Below, in pieces: positions 34,172 through 44,900 of a DNA stretch of 64,000 nucleotides. The stretch is taken from assembly GCA_003153315.1 (NCBI GenBank), contig PLYA01000028.1, positions 62,001 through 126,000 on the forward strand. The letters run 5' to 3'. The DNA comes from Bacteroidota bacterium (lineage in GTDB: Bacteria > Bacteroidota > Bacteroidia > B-17B0 > Aurantibacillaceae). A program made the translations under genes and the position numbers. The notes below the pieces were generated by a model, which was given only the letters and a program-made list of their open reading frames with translations, did no database searches and was not told where the DNA came from. Positions within the stretch are counted from its first letter, which is position 1. Every line of letters begins with the position of its first letter.

Positions 34172-34783
34172 CTATTTAATAGCTGCGTGGTAATTTTTAC
34201 TTACCTCTTCCCAATTAATTACATTCCAAAAAGCACCTACATAGTCAGGACGACGGTTTTGGTAATGCAAGTAATAGGCATGTTCCCATACATCTAAACC
34301 TAAAACCGGAGTACCTTTACAATCTGAAATATCCATCAAAGGGTTATCCTGATTAGGTGTTGAACAAATAGCTAATGTTTTGTCACTTTTCACACAAAGC
34401 CAAGCCCATCCACTACCAAAACGCGTTGTAGCCGCGGTAGCAAACTGCTTTTTAAATTCATCTAAATTGGTAAAGTGTTTATTAATAGCCTCAGCAAGTT
34501 CTCCTGTAGGGTTTCCGCCACCGTTAGCTTTCATTAGTTTCCAAAACATAGAGTGGTTAAAATGTCCCCCTCCGTTATTTCGAACAGGCATAGGATATTT
34601 AGAAATATTTTTACAGATTTCTTCAATACTTAACTTTTCAGCCTCGGTACCTGCAATAGCGGTGTTTAAATTGGTTACATAAGCCTGATGATGCTTACCA
34701 TGGTGTATCTCCATAGTTTTTGTATCAATATAAGGCTCTAATGCGTTGGTTGCGTATGGTAACGCTGGTAATTCAAATGCCAT
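34172..34783 (-). CDS. Fe/Mn superoxide dismutase (203 aa)
   Basis: The four metal ligands are visible: His27 in MEIHHGKHH, His in [10 protein letters not shown], and Asp and His in [19 protein letters not shown]. The enzyme turns superoxide into hydrogen peroxide and oxygen in the cytoplasm; no signal peptide is present. The FGSGWAWL region does not by itself decide iron or manganese use, so I give no symbol. The ATG at 34783 precedes [17 protein letters not shown], the usual family start. It is divergent from tig. Confidence 0.96.
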   Translation of the reverse strand: MAFELPALPYATNALEPYIDTKTMEIHHGKHHQAYVTNLNTAIAGTEAEKLSIEEICKNISKYPMPVRNNGGGHFNHSMFWKLMKANGGGNPTGELAEAINKHFTNLDEFKKQFATAATTRFGSGWAWLCVKSDKTLAICSTPNQDNPLMDISDCKGTPVLGLDVWEHAYYLHYQNRRPDYVGAFWNVINWEEVSKNYHAAIK

Positions 34784-34880
34784 ATTATTTAGGTTTTAGT
34801 TGGTTTAAAATTAATTTTTCGGTGTGAAATTACTAAAGATTTGTAGATTTAAAATTAATAGATTGTTATACTAAAAGTAG

Positions 34881-34888
34881 TAAATTTG
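34881..34888 (+). promoter_or_regulatory. -7 promoter box (TAAATTTG) of tig
   Basis: Exact TAnnTTTG match; the leader to the ATG at 34914 is about 20 bases. A TTG lies 15 bases upstream, shorter than the ideal spacing. Confidence 0.55.
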
Positions 34889-34913
34889 CAGCCCTTATTA
34901 AAAAAACGTTTAA

Positions 34914-36257
34914 ATGAACATTACTAAAGAAAACATTGATAACCTGAACGCAGTAGTTACTATTGAAATTGGTCCTTCTGATTACGAAAAGCGTGTAGAT
35001 GACGCTATTAGGAAAATACAGCATAAAGCAAGCGTACCTGGTTTCAGACCAGGTAAGGTACCTGCAGGGATGATTAAAAAGATGCATGGTAAATCGGTTT
35101 TGGCTGATGAATTGAATAAGATATTGAATGACAGTATCAATAATTACATCGTAGAAAACAAAATAGAGATACTGGGCAACCCGCTTCCTAAGGCTGACGA
35201 ACAAATTGATTGGGAAAACGGAAAGGCTTTTACTTTTAAATATGATTTAGGTCTTGCCCCTGCTTTTGAAGTGGAGGTTTCTGATAAAACAGCTTTTACT
35301 TACGAAGTTGTAAAAATAGACGATGAGCTTATTGAAAAATATGTGAAAGACGTTCGTAAGAACTACGGTAAACCTTCTAATCCTGAAGTGGCAGAGGAAA
35401 GAGATGTAGTATTTGTTGATATAAACGAATTGGACGAACCCGGAGAAATTAAAGCAGGTGGCATCTTTAAATCTACCAGCATTGGTATTGACAGACTAAA
35501 AAGTGATATAGCCAAGAAAAAACTTACTGGTGTAAAAAAAGAAGACAAGGTGGTTATTAATTGCAAAGAGATGTACGCTGACCCGGTTGAGTTATCGGTC
35601 TCTTTGGGCATTGATAAGGAAGCTGCTGAAGCACTTAATTGTAATTTACAGTTGACTGTAAAGAATATTGCCCGCATGGATGATGCGGAACTAAACGAAG
35701 AGTTATTTACTAAGGTATATGGCGATGGGTCTATTAAAACCGAAGAAGAATTTAGAAATAAAGTAAAACAGGAGCTGGCATCTATGTTTGCTCAAGATAG
35801 CGATCGTAAATTTTTTACTCAGGTAGAAAAGATATTGGTAGATACCATTAACCCTGCATTACCGGAAGATTTTTTAAAGCGTTGGTTAATGGCGGTTAAT
35901 GATAAGCCTGTTACCATGGAGCAATTAAACGAAGAGTTTGGTTCTTGGGGTCGCTCAATGAAATGGAAGCTGATAGAGAACAAAATAATAAAGGACAACA
36001 ATATTGCCGTTACTGCTGACGAAGCTAGTGAAGAGGCTAAACGTTTTGTGCGTAGTCATTTTGCTCGTTACGGACAAACACCTGATGATAAAGAAGTAGA
36101 AAAAACTGCTTTAACTATTTTGCAAAAAGAAAAAGAAGCCGAAAAGATTTACGAAGGACTTTATTATGCAAAAATTCTTGATTTGTTTAAAAACAAATAC
36201 AAACTAAACAATAAGGAACTTAGCTATAACGAGTTTTTTGGAATTAAAGAGAAGTAA
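34914..36257 (+). CDS. tig: Trigger factor, ribosome-associated chaperone (447 aa)
   Basis: The N-terminal ribosome-binding domain has the signature VPGFRPGKVPAGMIKKMHGK (GFRxGKxP). The middle region has a weak FKBP-like part; the C-terminal half is long helices rich in Glu and Lys, the arms of the chaperone. Bacteroidota trigger factors share this length. The protein receives nascent chains at the ribosome exit. It has its own -7 box and is convergent with the cysteine synthase-like gene, 8 bases away. ATG 34914 starts INITKENIDNLNA-type sequence of the family. Confidence 0.93.
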   Translation: MNITKENIDNLNAVVTIEIGPSDYEKRVDDAIRKIQHKASVPGFRPGKVPAGMIKKMHGKSVLADELNKILNDSINNYIVENKIEILGNPLPKADEQIDWENGKAFTFKYDLGLAPAFEVEVSDKTAFTYEVVKIDDELIEKYVKDVRKNYGKPSNPEVAEERDVVFVDINELDEPGEIKAGGIFKSTSIGIDRLKSDIAKKKLTGVKKEDKVVINCKEMYADPVELSVSLGIDKEAAEALNCNLQLTVKNIARMDDAELNEELFTKVYGDGSIKTEEEFRNKVKQELASMFAQDSDRKFFTQVEKILVDTINPALPEDFLKRWLMAVNDKPVTMEQLNEEFGSWGRSMKWKLIENKIIKDNNIAVTADEASEEAKRFVRSHFARYGQTPDDKEVEKTALTILQKEKEAEKIYEGLYYAKILDLFKNKYKLNNKELSYNEFFGIKEK

Positions 36258-36265
36258 AGTTTTTT

Positions 36266-37177
36266 CTACCTATACAAATCTCCATTCAGATATTTTAAAC
36301 CCGAATCTACAATAACGGTTACAATTTTTTTGCCTGCGCCTATAACTCTTGCTCTTTGTATGGCTGCCCACACATTGGCTCCTGATGTGGTTCCGCCAAA
36401 TATGCCTTCCACTTTTGCCAGTTTTCTGGCTGTTTCATACGCATCTTCATCAGATACCGACATGATTTCATCTGCTAAATCTAACCTGCATATAGAAGGT
36501 ATAAACCCCGCCCCTATTCCTTCCAGTTTATGAGAACCGGTTTTTTCTCCACCAGAAAGAGATTGTACATGCAAAGGCTGAATTGGTATACAACGTATGT
36601 TGGGTATCTCTTTTTTTAATATTTCCGAGTTTCCCGAAAAGCATCCTGCAGTACCCACTCCCATTATAAACTCATCAATATTCCTTCCCATTATTGCTAT
36701 AATCTCTCTTGCCATAGCATGATAGGCATTTCGGTTATCAACATTATTAAACTGGTCTGTCCAAAAAGTATTGGGTTCTTTACTTAGTTCTTTTGCGCGC
36801 GCCACCATGCTGTCTATAAGCTTGGCCGTTATCTTACCATCTCCACTCGGGAATATTTCCAGCGTAGCACCAAAGGCTTTCATGGTTTGCAATTTTTCCT
36901 CTGCAAAAGCATCAGATGATACAAAGTGTGCTTTATATCCTTTGGTAGCACATACCATGGCCAAAGAACTTCCGGTACTTCCGCCCGTATAATCTACTAC
37001 TCTTCCTCCCGCTTTTAGTTCTCCTCTGCGTTCAGCTCCCTCTATCATAGAGAGTGCCATTCTATCCTTCATGCTTCCTGTTACATTAGCACCTTCATAT
37101 TTTACATATATTTCGGCACAACCGGGTTCAGATAGTTTTTCTAATTTTATCAGTGGAGTGTTTCCTATGGCTCTCAT
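36266..37177 (-). CDS. PLP-dependent cysteine synthase-like enzyme (303 aa)
   Basis: Fold type II beta-replacement enzyme: the PLP Lys is in VTGSMKDRMAL, the phosphate-binding loop in GVGTAGCFSGNSEILK, and the substrate loop reads YTGGSTGSSLAMV. Standard CysK has TSGNTG in that loop; here the Asn is Ser and the Ser is Gly, so substrate use may differ (for example cysteine synthase-like or cystathionine-type activity). It begins at ATG 37177 RAIGNTPLIKLEKL, directly in the domain, so it is a compact form. It is alone between tig and an empty 181-base gap. Confidence 0.88.
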   Translation of the reverse strand: MRAIGNTPLIKLEKLSEPGCAEIYVKYEGANVTGSMKDRMALSMIEGAERRGELKAGGRVVDYTGGSTGSSLAMVCATKGYKAHFVSSDAFAEEKLQTMKAFGATLEIFPSGDGKITAKLIDSMVARAKELSKEPNTFWTDQFNNVDNRNAYHAMAREIIAIMGRNIDEFIMGVGTAGCFSGNSEILKKEIPNIRCIPIQPLHVQSLSGGEKTGSHKLEGIGAGFIPSICRLDLADEIMSVSDEDAYETARKLAKVEGIFGGTTSGANVWAAIQRARVIGAGKKIVTVIVDSGLKYLNGDLYR

Positions 37178-37358
37178 TTTATTTAATTAGGTTTTGTTCA
37201 TTTATTAAATACATCTGCAGCTGTTTGGGTTTTGCTCGTATAATCTTAAACAAATATATCCATAAATATATTTCGGGATTTGCTTTTCAGGTGCTAAAAA
37301 CAAGACAACGTATACTACTCCTTTATTAGTCTCATTTATGCCTACTATTTATGTAATA

Positions 37359-37604
37359 CTAATATTTCTTTTTTGATTTTGTATATGTTGAACTACATAG
37401 TCGCCTTGGGTTTAAAATTAAATAAGTAATCTTCTTTCTTATTTCTTCCGGTAGCGGGTGGCGCATTAAAACAGATTTATTAAACTCAACCATAGCCGGG
37501 GAAGTATAAACCTTTATGTAATCGTGTATTTCTACTTTATTCGTATCAAAAAAGTCTTTGTGTTCTTCTCCAATTTTAGCAAGTTCTTCAAAAAACTGTT
37601 TCAT
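37359..37604 (-). CDS. Hypothetical small protein (81 aa) coupled to a cold-shock protein
   Basis: The protein is charged and helical (QFFEELAKIGEEHKDFFD) with a basic C-terminus (YTKSKKKY). Its ATG overlaps the cold-shock gene's TGA (ATGA), so it is translationally coupled to it. No known domain was recognised. The coupling suggests a shared use in RNA or stress handling, which is inference. Nothing was seen in the 181 bases between it and the cysteine synthase-like gene. Confidence 0.6.
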   Translation of the reverse strand: MKQFFEELAKIGEEHKDFFDTNKVEIHDYIKVYTSPAMVEFNKSVLMRHPLPEEIRKKITYLILNPRRLCSSTYTKSKKKY

Positions 37605-37792
37605 ATCTTTTTTACATTAGTACATTCATCGCCCCTTTTTGCAGCCTTCAATTCAAACTGAACCGAATCGCCTGCTTCTATCGTTCCTTCTACATACTTG
37701 GCATGAGCATAGTATTCTTTTTTTGTTTCATCATCTATGATAAACCCAAATTTATTTTTATGGTTAAACCACTTTACTTTACCTGTGTGCAT
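37601..37792 (-). CDS. Cold-shock domain protein (63 aa)
   Basis: The CSD start GKVKWFNHKNKFGFIID carries the RNP1-like motif (K-x-GFI) and a second element (YYAHAKYVEGTIEAGDSVQF) that includes the region of RNP2. It binds single-stranded RNA or DNA and acts as an RNA chaperone. It is slightly shorter than typical CspA (about 67) and uses HAKY where CspA has VHFS. The 81-residue gene downstream is coupled to it by an ATGA overlap. Confidence 0.88.
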   Translation of the reverse strand: MHTGKVKWFNHKNKFGFIIDDETKKEYYAHAKYVEGTIEAGDSVQFELKAAKRGDECTNVKKI

Positions 37793-37917
37793 AATATGTC
37801 TGTTTTATTTTTTTGTTATAAAAATTACATCTAAACATGAATTAAAAATTTAGATAGATAATCTCACTGCTGATTAATAAATTAAAAAGCCGTGGGATAT
37901 TTTAAAAAAGCGAAAGC

Positions 37918-38382
37918 TTAACCTTTCTTTTCCTTTTTAAGTATCTTTTCTTTCTTTAGGATATTTCCTTCGGCAGAAAACTGAACTTCAAACTTCTGTT
38001 TACCCATTTCTATCTCTGCTTCATAGGCAGTTTTATTATCAGGGTAAGTTACCATTTCACTCTCTTCTATTTCAGCTTTAGGGAACTCTTTTTCTATGGC
38101 TTGTTTAACAGCAACAGGTAATTCTGCGTTTTTTATTTCCTGCTCGGTTGAAAGCCATTTGCCCTGTTTATCATATTTGGCAGAGCATTCGGTTCCGTCA
38201 TTTTTAAAGTTAACCTCAAAATCAGCTTCTTCCATTTCCCAAGTCGGTTTAACCGCTTTGGTAAATTGCTTTTTGAAGTTTGACAACACCATTGTCGGAA
38301 CTTTAGCTTCGTGTATTTTTTGTGCACAGGCAGCACTTGCCCCAAGACATATAAATGCCATGGCAATGATTATTGCTTTCAT
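37918..38382 (-). CDS. Exported PepSY-like (BLIP-like) protein (154 aa)
   Basis: A signal peptide (MKAIIIAMAFICLGASAACA) leads to two similar beta-alpha modules: PTWEMEEADFEVNFKNDGTE with WLSTEQEIKNAELP, and TAYEAEIEMGKQKFEVQF with SAEGNIL. These are the twin repeats of the PepSY-like, BLIP-fold family found in Bacteroidota. It is rich in Lys and Glu and ends in a basic tail. The role is unknown; such proteins may bind peptides or block proteases in the periplasm. It follows the 38421-38816 gene by 38 bases on the same strand, so they may be co-transcribed. Confidence 0.8.
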   Translation of the reverse strand: MKAIIIAMAFICLGASAACAQKIHEAKVPTMVLSNFKKQFTKAVKPTWEMEEADFEVNFKNDGTECSAKYDKQGKWLSTEQEIKNAELPVAVKQAIEKEFPKAEIEESEMVTYPDNKTAYEAEIEMGKQKFEVQFSAEGNILKKEKILKKEKKG

Positions 38383-38420
38383 GTTTTTTTAATGATTAAA
38401 GATTAATTTAATAAAAAGGA

Positions 38421-38816
38421 TTAAACCAGTTTATTTTTAGGAGGATGGTAAACCGATGACGCATCAATCCAATACTCTTTAAGAATATAAATAAAGTTAT
38501 GATGCTTTGTTTCTTCGGTATGTATAAATTCGATATTTACCGGCTCTACAAAAGCCATAAATATTTGCACACTGGTTGCATGAAACGGAACAGGTTTGGT
38601 TTCCTTTTCAAAAGGTTCGTCTTCATCTTCTTCAGCAAAAGTAAACTCAAAAAACTGCTCTTCTAAAAACTCAAACACATCTTCTTTATCATTTGTTTTA
38701 CAGAAATCGGTATATAAAGTGGGTATTTGCTCTATGTAGGCAAAATTACCCATAGGCAAAAAGCATTGCGCAGACACATAGAAGGTTAATAAAAGTATAG
38801 ATATGCTTTTCTTCAT
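38421..38816 (-). CDS. Exported hypothetical protein (131 aa)
   Basis: The first 20 residues (MKKSISILLLTFYVSAQCFL) form a signal peptide. The mature part is strongly acidic in the middle (FLEEQFFEFTFAEEDEDEPF) and ends FIYILKEYWIDASSVYHPPK. It contains no recognisable domain or enzyme motif. It resembles small exported proteins found beside PepSY-like genes in Bacteroidota only by context. A consensus -7 box lies 14 bases upstream of the ATG. Confidence 0.65.
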   Translation of the reverse strand: MKKSISILLLTFYVSAQCFLPMGNFAYIEQIPTLYTDFCKTNDKEDVFEFLEEQFFEFTFAEEDEDEPFEKETKPVPFHATSVQIFMAFVEPVNIEFIHTEETKHHNFIYILKEYWIDASSVYHPPKNKLV

Positions 38817-38830
38817 AATAGTTACTATGC

Positions 38831-38838
38831 CAAAGATA
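38831..38838 (-). promoter_or_regulatory. -7 promoter box (TATCTTTG) of the 38421-38816 gene
   Basis: Exact TAnnTTTG match, 14 bases upstream of the ATG at 38816. It probably also serves the PepSY-like gene downstream. Confidence 0.5.
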
Positions 38839-38912
38839 AAAAAAAATTATAGCATAAAATACTAAAGAATATTTTTTGGCAGTTAAATAAAGACGCAAAA
38901 AGAAAGGGGCAA

Positions 38913-41900
38913 TTATTTTTGAATAATAAGGGTTGTTTTGTTTAAACCACCATTTCCGTTAGTTATAATTACAATGTAAATACCCGGTTCAAGATATGCT
39001 GCAGAAATAGAGTTTTTAATAGCTGAATGAATTGTTTGTTCTAAAACCTCTCTGCCAAGGGCATCAATAAATCTCAGGCTTGCATTATCGTAATCATCAC
39101 TAACATTTACAAAAAGGGTATTTGAGGCGGGATTTGGAAATACAGATACAAACGATTTCTTATCAAAATCAACACTTACCACATTAAAACACTTATAGTT
39201 GTTGTTATAGTCGGTTTGTTTTAAACGATAATAAGATACTCCACCAAAAGGTTTAGTATCCATTATCTCATAGTTTAATTGCGAATTACTGTTACCATGA
39301 ATTTCTTTAGAATTTACAGTGGCAAATTCATAGAAATTTATTCCATCCTTACTCCGTTCAATAGTAAAGTACTTATTATTTACTTCCGTCTTAGTCTCCC
39401 AACTTACATTTACATTTTCTCCTTCGGGTACAGCATTAAAATCTAATAGTTCAATAGGTAACGGATTCCATCCTGTATTTCTGCTACCAAGTGTAAATGA
39501 AGAAAATGAGTTAAATGCAGTAGGTGAAGATGTTGAAGTAACACTTCCTGCTTGTGGAGAACTGAAATTACCAAGAGCAGAGGTTCCTCCAATATCAATC
39601 CAGGCAGCAGGTGTAGCAGAGGTATTTTTTACTATGGTAAGATTACTGCCTTGGTACACAAAATCATTTATGCCAAAAAAAAGTTGTATAGTTTGATTAC
39701 CACTTAAATTAGCGTTTGGTTGACTGGTTCCGGTATTATCCGTTCTATTAATGGTCCAGTAATGGACCTGTGAAATGGTATCAACTGTACTAGGCATATT
39801 AGTAGCTATATAAGGAGTGCCACTACCCATAGCTACCCAAGGGTTTGCATTATAAAGTTGTGCGGTATAATTATATAAAGTAGCTGCAGTTGTATGTTTT
39901 ACAGTTAGAGCAACAGGCCTGCAATCAGGACTTGTTCCAATCGGGAAATTTAATGTGGTAGCTGCAACACTTTGTAATTGATATTTCATTGGGCCATTAA
40001 CATAAGAAGGGGAAGCAGATGTTATGGACGAAGCAGTAGAGCCATTTAGCATTGTAAGTACATTAACAGCAGTGGTGTTTAATAAACCGCTGGTCATAGT
40101 TAATGAAGTGGAGACATTAATAGGGGTATTTAATGTAACTCCTCCAGTCCCGCTATTATTCATAACAAATTGGGTAAATACGGGTGTTTTTCCTGTAGTT
40201 AAGTTTATGGTTTGTGCCGTAGCCGCACTTCCATTCATTGTGCTTATTCCTGAAGCGCCGGAACCAAATGTAATAGCTGTTGCAGCAGGAGAAGTAACCG
40301 TTATATTGCCGGCATATGTACAATTAGTATTATAACTAGGGCTAACAGCCCCTGTATTACTTTGAACAAAAGTAACATCGCTATTATAAGCATCGGCAGT
40401 TGTACCTGCTAATCTTAAATAACCTGTGCCGCTATTAGTAAATGTGCTTGAACCATTAAATGTATTGGCTCCGGTGCTTTGGTCATTTGATGCCCCATTT
40501 TTAGTACAATTTAACGTACCATTAAATGTAGTTCCGTTAAATAATAAACTCGGGCTAACCGAAGTTAGGTTACCATTAAAGGTTGTACCTGTAGCATACT
40601 GGATAGTGCTAGTACCTATAGTGGTTATAGATTGTGCAGTAGCACCTGTTTGTGTAAAATTAGCGAAAATTAATGCCCCAAAATTAAACCCTCCGACACC
40701 TACACTAATTGTTTTTCCGACGGCCAATGTAGATGTTCCGGTACTTAAACCAAAATAAACTCCTCCTCCGTTTACATTTATTACACTTATGTTTCCGTTA
40801 AACTGTGTGTTTATACCAAATTGATTCGGATAAATCCATAGACCATTGGATGTAGGCTGGTTATTAAAAACTACATCTCCATTAAAAATATTTCCGGTAC
40901 TGTTATAGGCTGTATACATGTGCTGCCCGGTACTTAAATTATTAAAGGTAGCTGAAGAGTTCCATACATCAGGACTTCCGTTACCCATTAGGAAGTACCC
41001 TATACCTGTATTGGTTATAGTGAAAGCTCCTCCAAACGTATTGTTTCCTATTGAGGCGTCATTTGTTGCCCCATTCTTAGTAGAGGTCACAGTTCCACTA
41101 AAATTACAACCATTAAATAATAAAGTTGGGCTAACCGTAGTTACATTTCCTCCAAAAGCTGAAGTTGGGCCAAAAGTTATATTTCCTGTTCCCGTTAAAG
41201 TAAGGCTTTGTAAAGTAGCACCAACCTGAGTAAATTGTTTAAGTAATAACGTACCACTGGAAAAACTACCTGCTCCAATACTTATTGTTTTAGCAGCAGA
41301 TAAGGTAGCTGAGGCAGTAGCATTGCCCTGACAAAACTGAACGCCTTGCCCGAAGGTAGAAGTAACTATGATATTACCATTAAAAATGGTTCCGGTAGAT
41401 AGTCTGCTAACATAAATTAAAGTATTGGCAGTTGGCGTATTATTAAATGTTGCATCACCTCCAAAAGTATTATTAGCACTATTATCCGCAACATAAATAG
41501 TAGAACTTCCTGTATTATTAAATGTAGATGTTGAGTTAAACTGATCTGCATTTCCATTTCCAAACTGCAAATAACCCGATCCGGCATTAGTAATAGTTGT
41601 AACTCCGTTAAAAACATTATTACCTATACTACCATCATTTGTAACACCGGTTTTTGTTGCATTTACAATGCCGCTATAAGTACAGCCATTAAAATAAAGA
41701 GTAGGGCTTGAACAAGTTACATTTCCACCAAAGGCAGCAGTAGGGCCAAAAGTAAGATTTGCTATTCCCGTTAAAGTAAGGCTTTGTGTTGTTCCGCCAA
41801 TTTGTGTAAATCTATATAAATATAATCCGCCTGCATTAAAGCCACCTGCACCTGTTGTAATGGTCTGTCCATTTGCCAAAGTAGATGAGGATACGGTATT

Positions 41901-44900
41901 CACATTAAAATAAATGCCACTTGATCCTCCGCTGTTTGTTACCGATATACTGCCATTATAAGTAGATGTTCCATTTACGCCCATTTGCATTACAGTAGCG
42001 GCATTAGTATTGGTAACATTAATAGTTAAAAGCCCTGTATAGCTTCCAGTAGATCCATTACCATTCATAAATCTGCAATTACTTTGAATAGCGCCTAAAT
42101 TATTTATAGTAACATTACCGCCAAACGAAATATTTGTATTTGTTCCTTCACAAGCAAAAAACGACCACGCATCACCACCAACAGATTTATTAGAATTAAA
42201 GGTTACATCACTTGCAAATGTGGTTATTTGCCCACCATGGTTATTTGCTATTACAAATCTGTATGAACCTGTGTTATTAAATGTTGTAGAAGCATTAAAC
42301 TGATCGGCGTTTGTGTTACCTGTTAAAAATTGTGCAGAGCCACTGTTGGTTATTACAGTAGTTCCATTAAAAATATTTCCCCCTGTACCATTTGAGTTTG
42401 TAGCTCCATTTTGTTCTAAGATAGCTAAGCCCGAGTATGTACACCCATTAAGATTTAATTGAGTAGCAAGGAAATTTACATTACCGCCAAAAGCAGAGCT
42501 TGGACCAACGGTTAAAATTCCTGTTCCAGTTAAAATAAGACTCTGGGCTGTTGGGCCTATTTGTGTAAATTGTTTCAGTAATAAAGTTCCGGCAGAAAAA
42601 CCAGCTGCACCTATAGTAATGGTTTCGTTGGCAGAAAGTGTAGCCATGGCCGTTGCATTACCACTACAAAACTGAACGCCTTGTCCAAAAGTAGAAGTAA
42701 CTATAATATTACCATTAAAAATAGTTCCGGCAGAATAGGGCGAAACATAAATTAATGTATTGGCAGTTGGAGAGTTGTTAAAAGTCACATCACCGCCAAA
42801 AATATTATTTGCACTATTGTACGCAACATAAAAACTAGCTGTGCCATAATTATTGAAAGTGGATGCGGCATTAAATTGATCCGCATTACCATTACCGAAT
42901 AAAAGTTGGCCTGAATTGGTGGTAATAGTTGTAACCCCATTAAATATATTGTTACCAATACTATTATCATTTGTAGCACCGGTTTTAGTAGAGTTAACAG
43001 TTCCAGTGAAAGTACAACCATTAAAATATAATCCGGGGCTGGAGGATGTAACATTACCACCTAAAGTAGAGCTTGGCCCAAATTGTAAATAGCTGGCTGT
43101 TGCAGTTAGAGTAAGATTAGTAGCCGCATTACCAAGTTGCGTAAAACGTTGTAAAATTAAATAACCTGAAGTATACCCCCCTGCTCCTGTAAGAATAGCA
43201 TTTCCGGCACTTAATGTAGCAGTAGCAGCTGCAGCTGCACAAAACTGAATACCTGTTGCTGATCCGGTACTGGATACAGATATATTACCATTAAACATAT
43301 TGCCCGCGGAGTTATATGCAATATACATAATATTTGAACCGCTATTATTAAAATTGGAAGCGGCATTCCAAGTATCTGCTGTGCCGTTGCCAAACAATAA
43401 ATATCCTGAACCGCTATTGGTAAAACTACTTGCGCCTTGAAAAATATTTCCTCCACTGCTTGCGTCACTGGTAGCTCCGTTTTTAGTAGCGTCAAGTGTA
43501 CCATTAAAAGCACATCCATTAAAAAACAAAGAAGCGCTTGTTGAAACAACATTTCCGCCAATAACAGAAGTAGGACCAAAAGTTAACGAAGAAGTGCCTG
43601 TTAAAGGCAAATTCATTGCACTGCTACCTAATTGCGTAAATCGTTCAATTTGTAAATAACCCACACTATAGCCTGCACCACCTATAGAAATGGTTTTTCC
43701 GGCTGCCATTGTTATACTTGTTGTGGCATTCCACCCAAATGCAATCCCTAACGAAGAACCAATTTGAGTTAAAATAACATTTCCGTTAAATTGATTTCCG
43801 GCAGAACTGTTTCCAAAAATTACACGTTCTGTAGAATTATTGTTCACGTAAACATCTCCATTATAAATATCAGGAGAGCCATTAGCAAAACCAAAGAACC
43901 CGGAACCTAATTGATTAATAGTTGTTGTAGCACCATTAAATGTATTCCCTCCATTAGACCACTCGCCTGTTGCACCATTTTTTGTAAGGTTAACATTTCC
44001 CGAATAGGTTGCTCCATTAAGTAATATGCGAGGAGAAACAACTGTAAAATCTCCACTAATTGCAGATGTGGGTCCTATTACAATTACGGTAGCCGCTCCT
44101 GTAAAGGTAAGATTGCTGGCTGCGTTGCCTAATTGAGTAAAACGATAAAGATGTAAATAACCAGTGTTATAACCTCCTGCGCCTATTTGTATATTTTTAG
44201 CGGCAGCAAGCGTGCAAGACGAAGCTGCATTACCGCCGCAAAATTCTATGCCTGTTGCCGAACCGGTATTGCTTACAGTTATATTTCCATTAAATTGGTT
44301 TCCTGCAGAATTCCAGCAAGGCAGAATACGTTCAGAACCGCTGTTTGTAAAAGATACGTCGCCGTTCCAAACATCTGCAGTTCCGTTTCCAAACATTAAA
44401 TAACCGGTTCCGGTATTGGTGAAATTGCTTGTTAATTGAAACGTATTGCCTCCACTACCTGCATCGCTACCTGCTCCGGTTTTAGTAACATCAACCGTTC
44501 CGTTAAAAGTACATCCGTTAAAATAAACATCGGGGGTATTGGTTATTAAATTACCACCAATAACCGAACTACGTGCAAAAGTTAAAGATGTATTTGCACC
44601 TGTAAAAGCTAAGTTCATGGCTGCATTGCCAAGTTGGGTAAAAGTATTTAAACTTAAAAAACCTGCACTAAAACCTGCACCACCAACCAATATGGTTTTA
44701 CCTGCAGCAAGCGTGGGTATTCCTGTACCTGCTGTCCAGCCTAAATAAATACCACCTGTTCCTGTACAACTTACTGTAATATTATCATTAAATGCATCGG
44801 CTGAGTTATACCCCAGCATGAAATATCCTGTATTACTTTGTTGATTTATAGTACAGGTAGAATTGAACGTATTTAATCGTTGGTTGTTATGATTACTTGT

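Noticed and set aside
40024-44748. Several plus-strand ORFs of 60-110 residues opposite the giant T9SS gene
   Set aside because: They are antisense shadows of the repeats and inherit their periodicity. There are no promoters or starts of quality.
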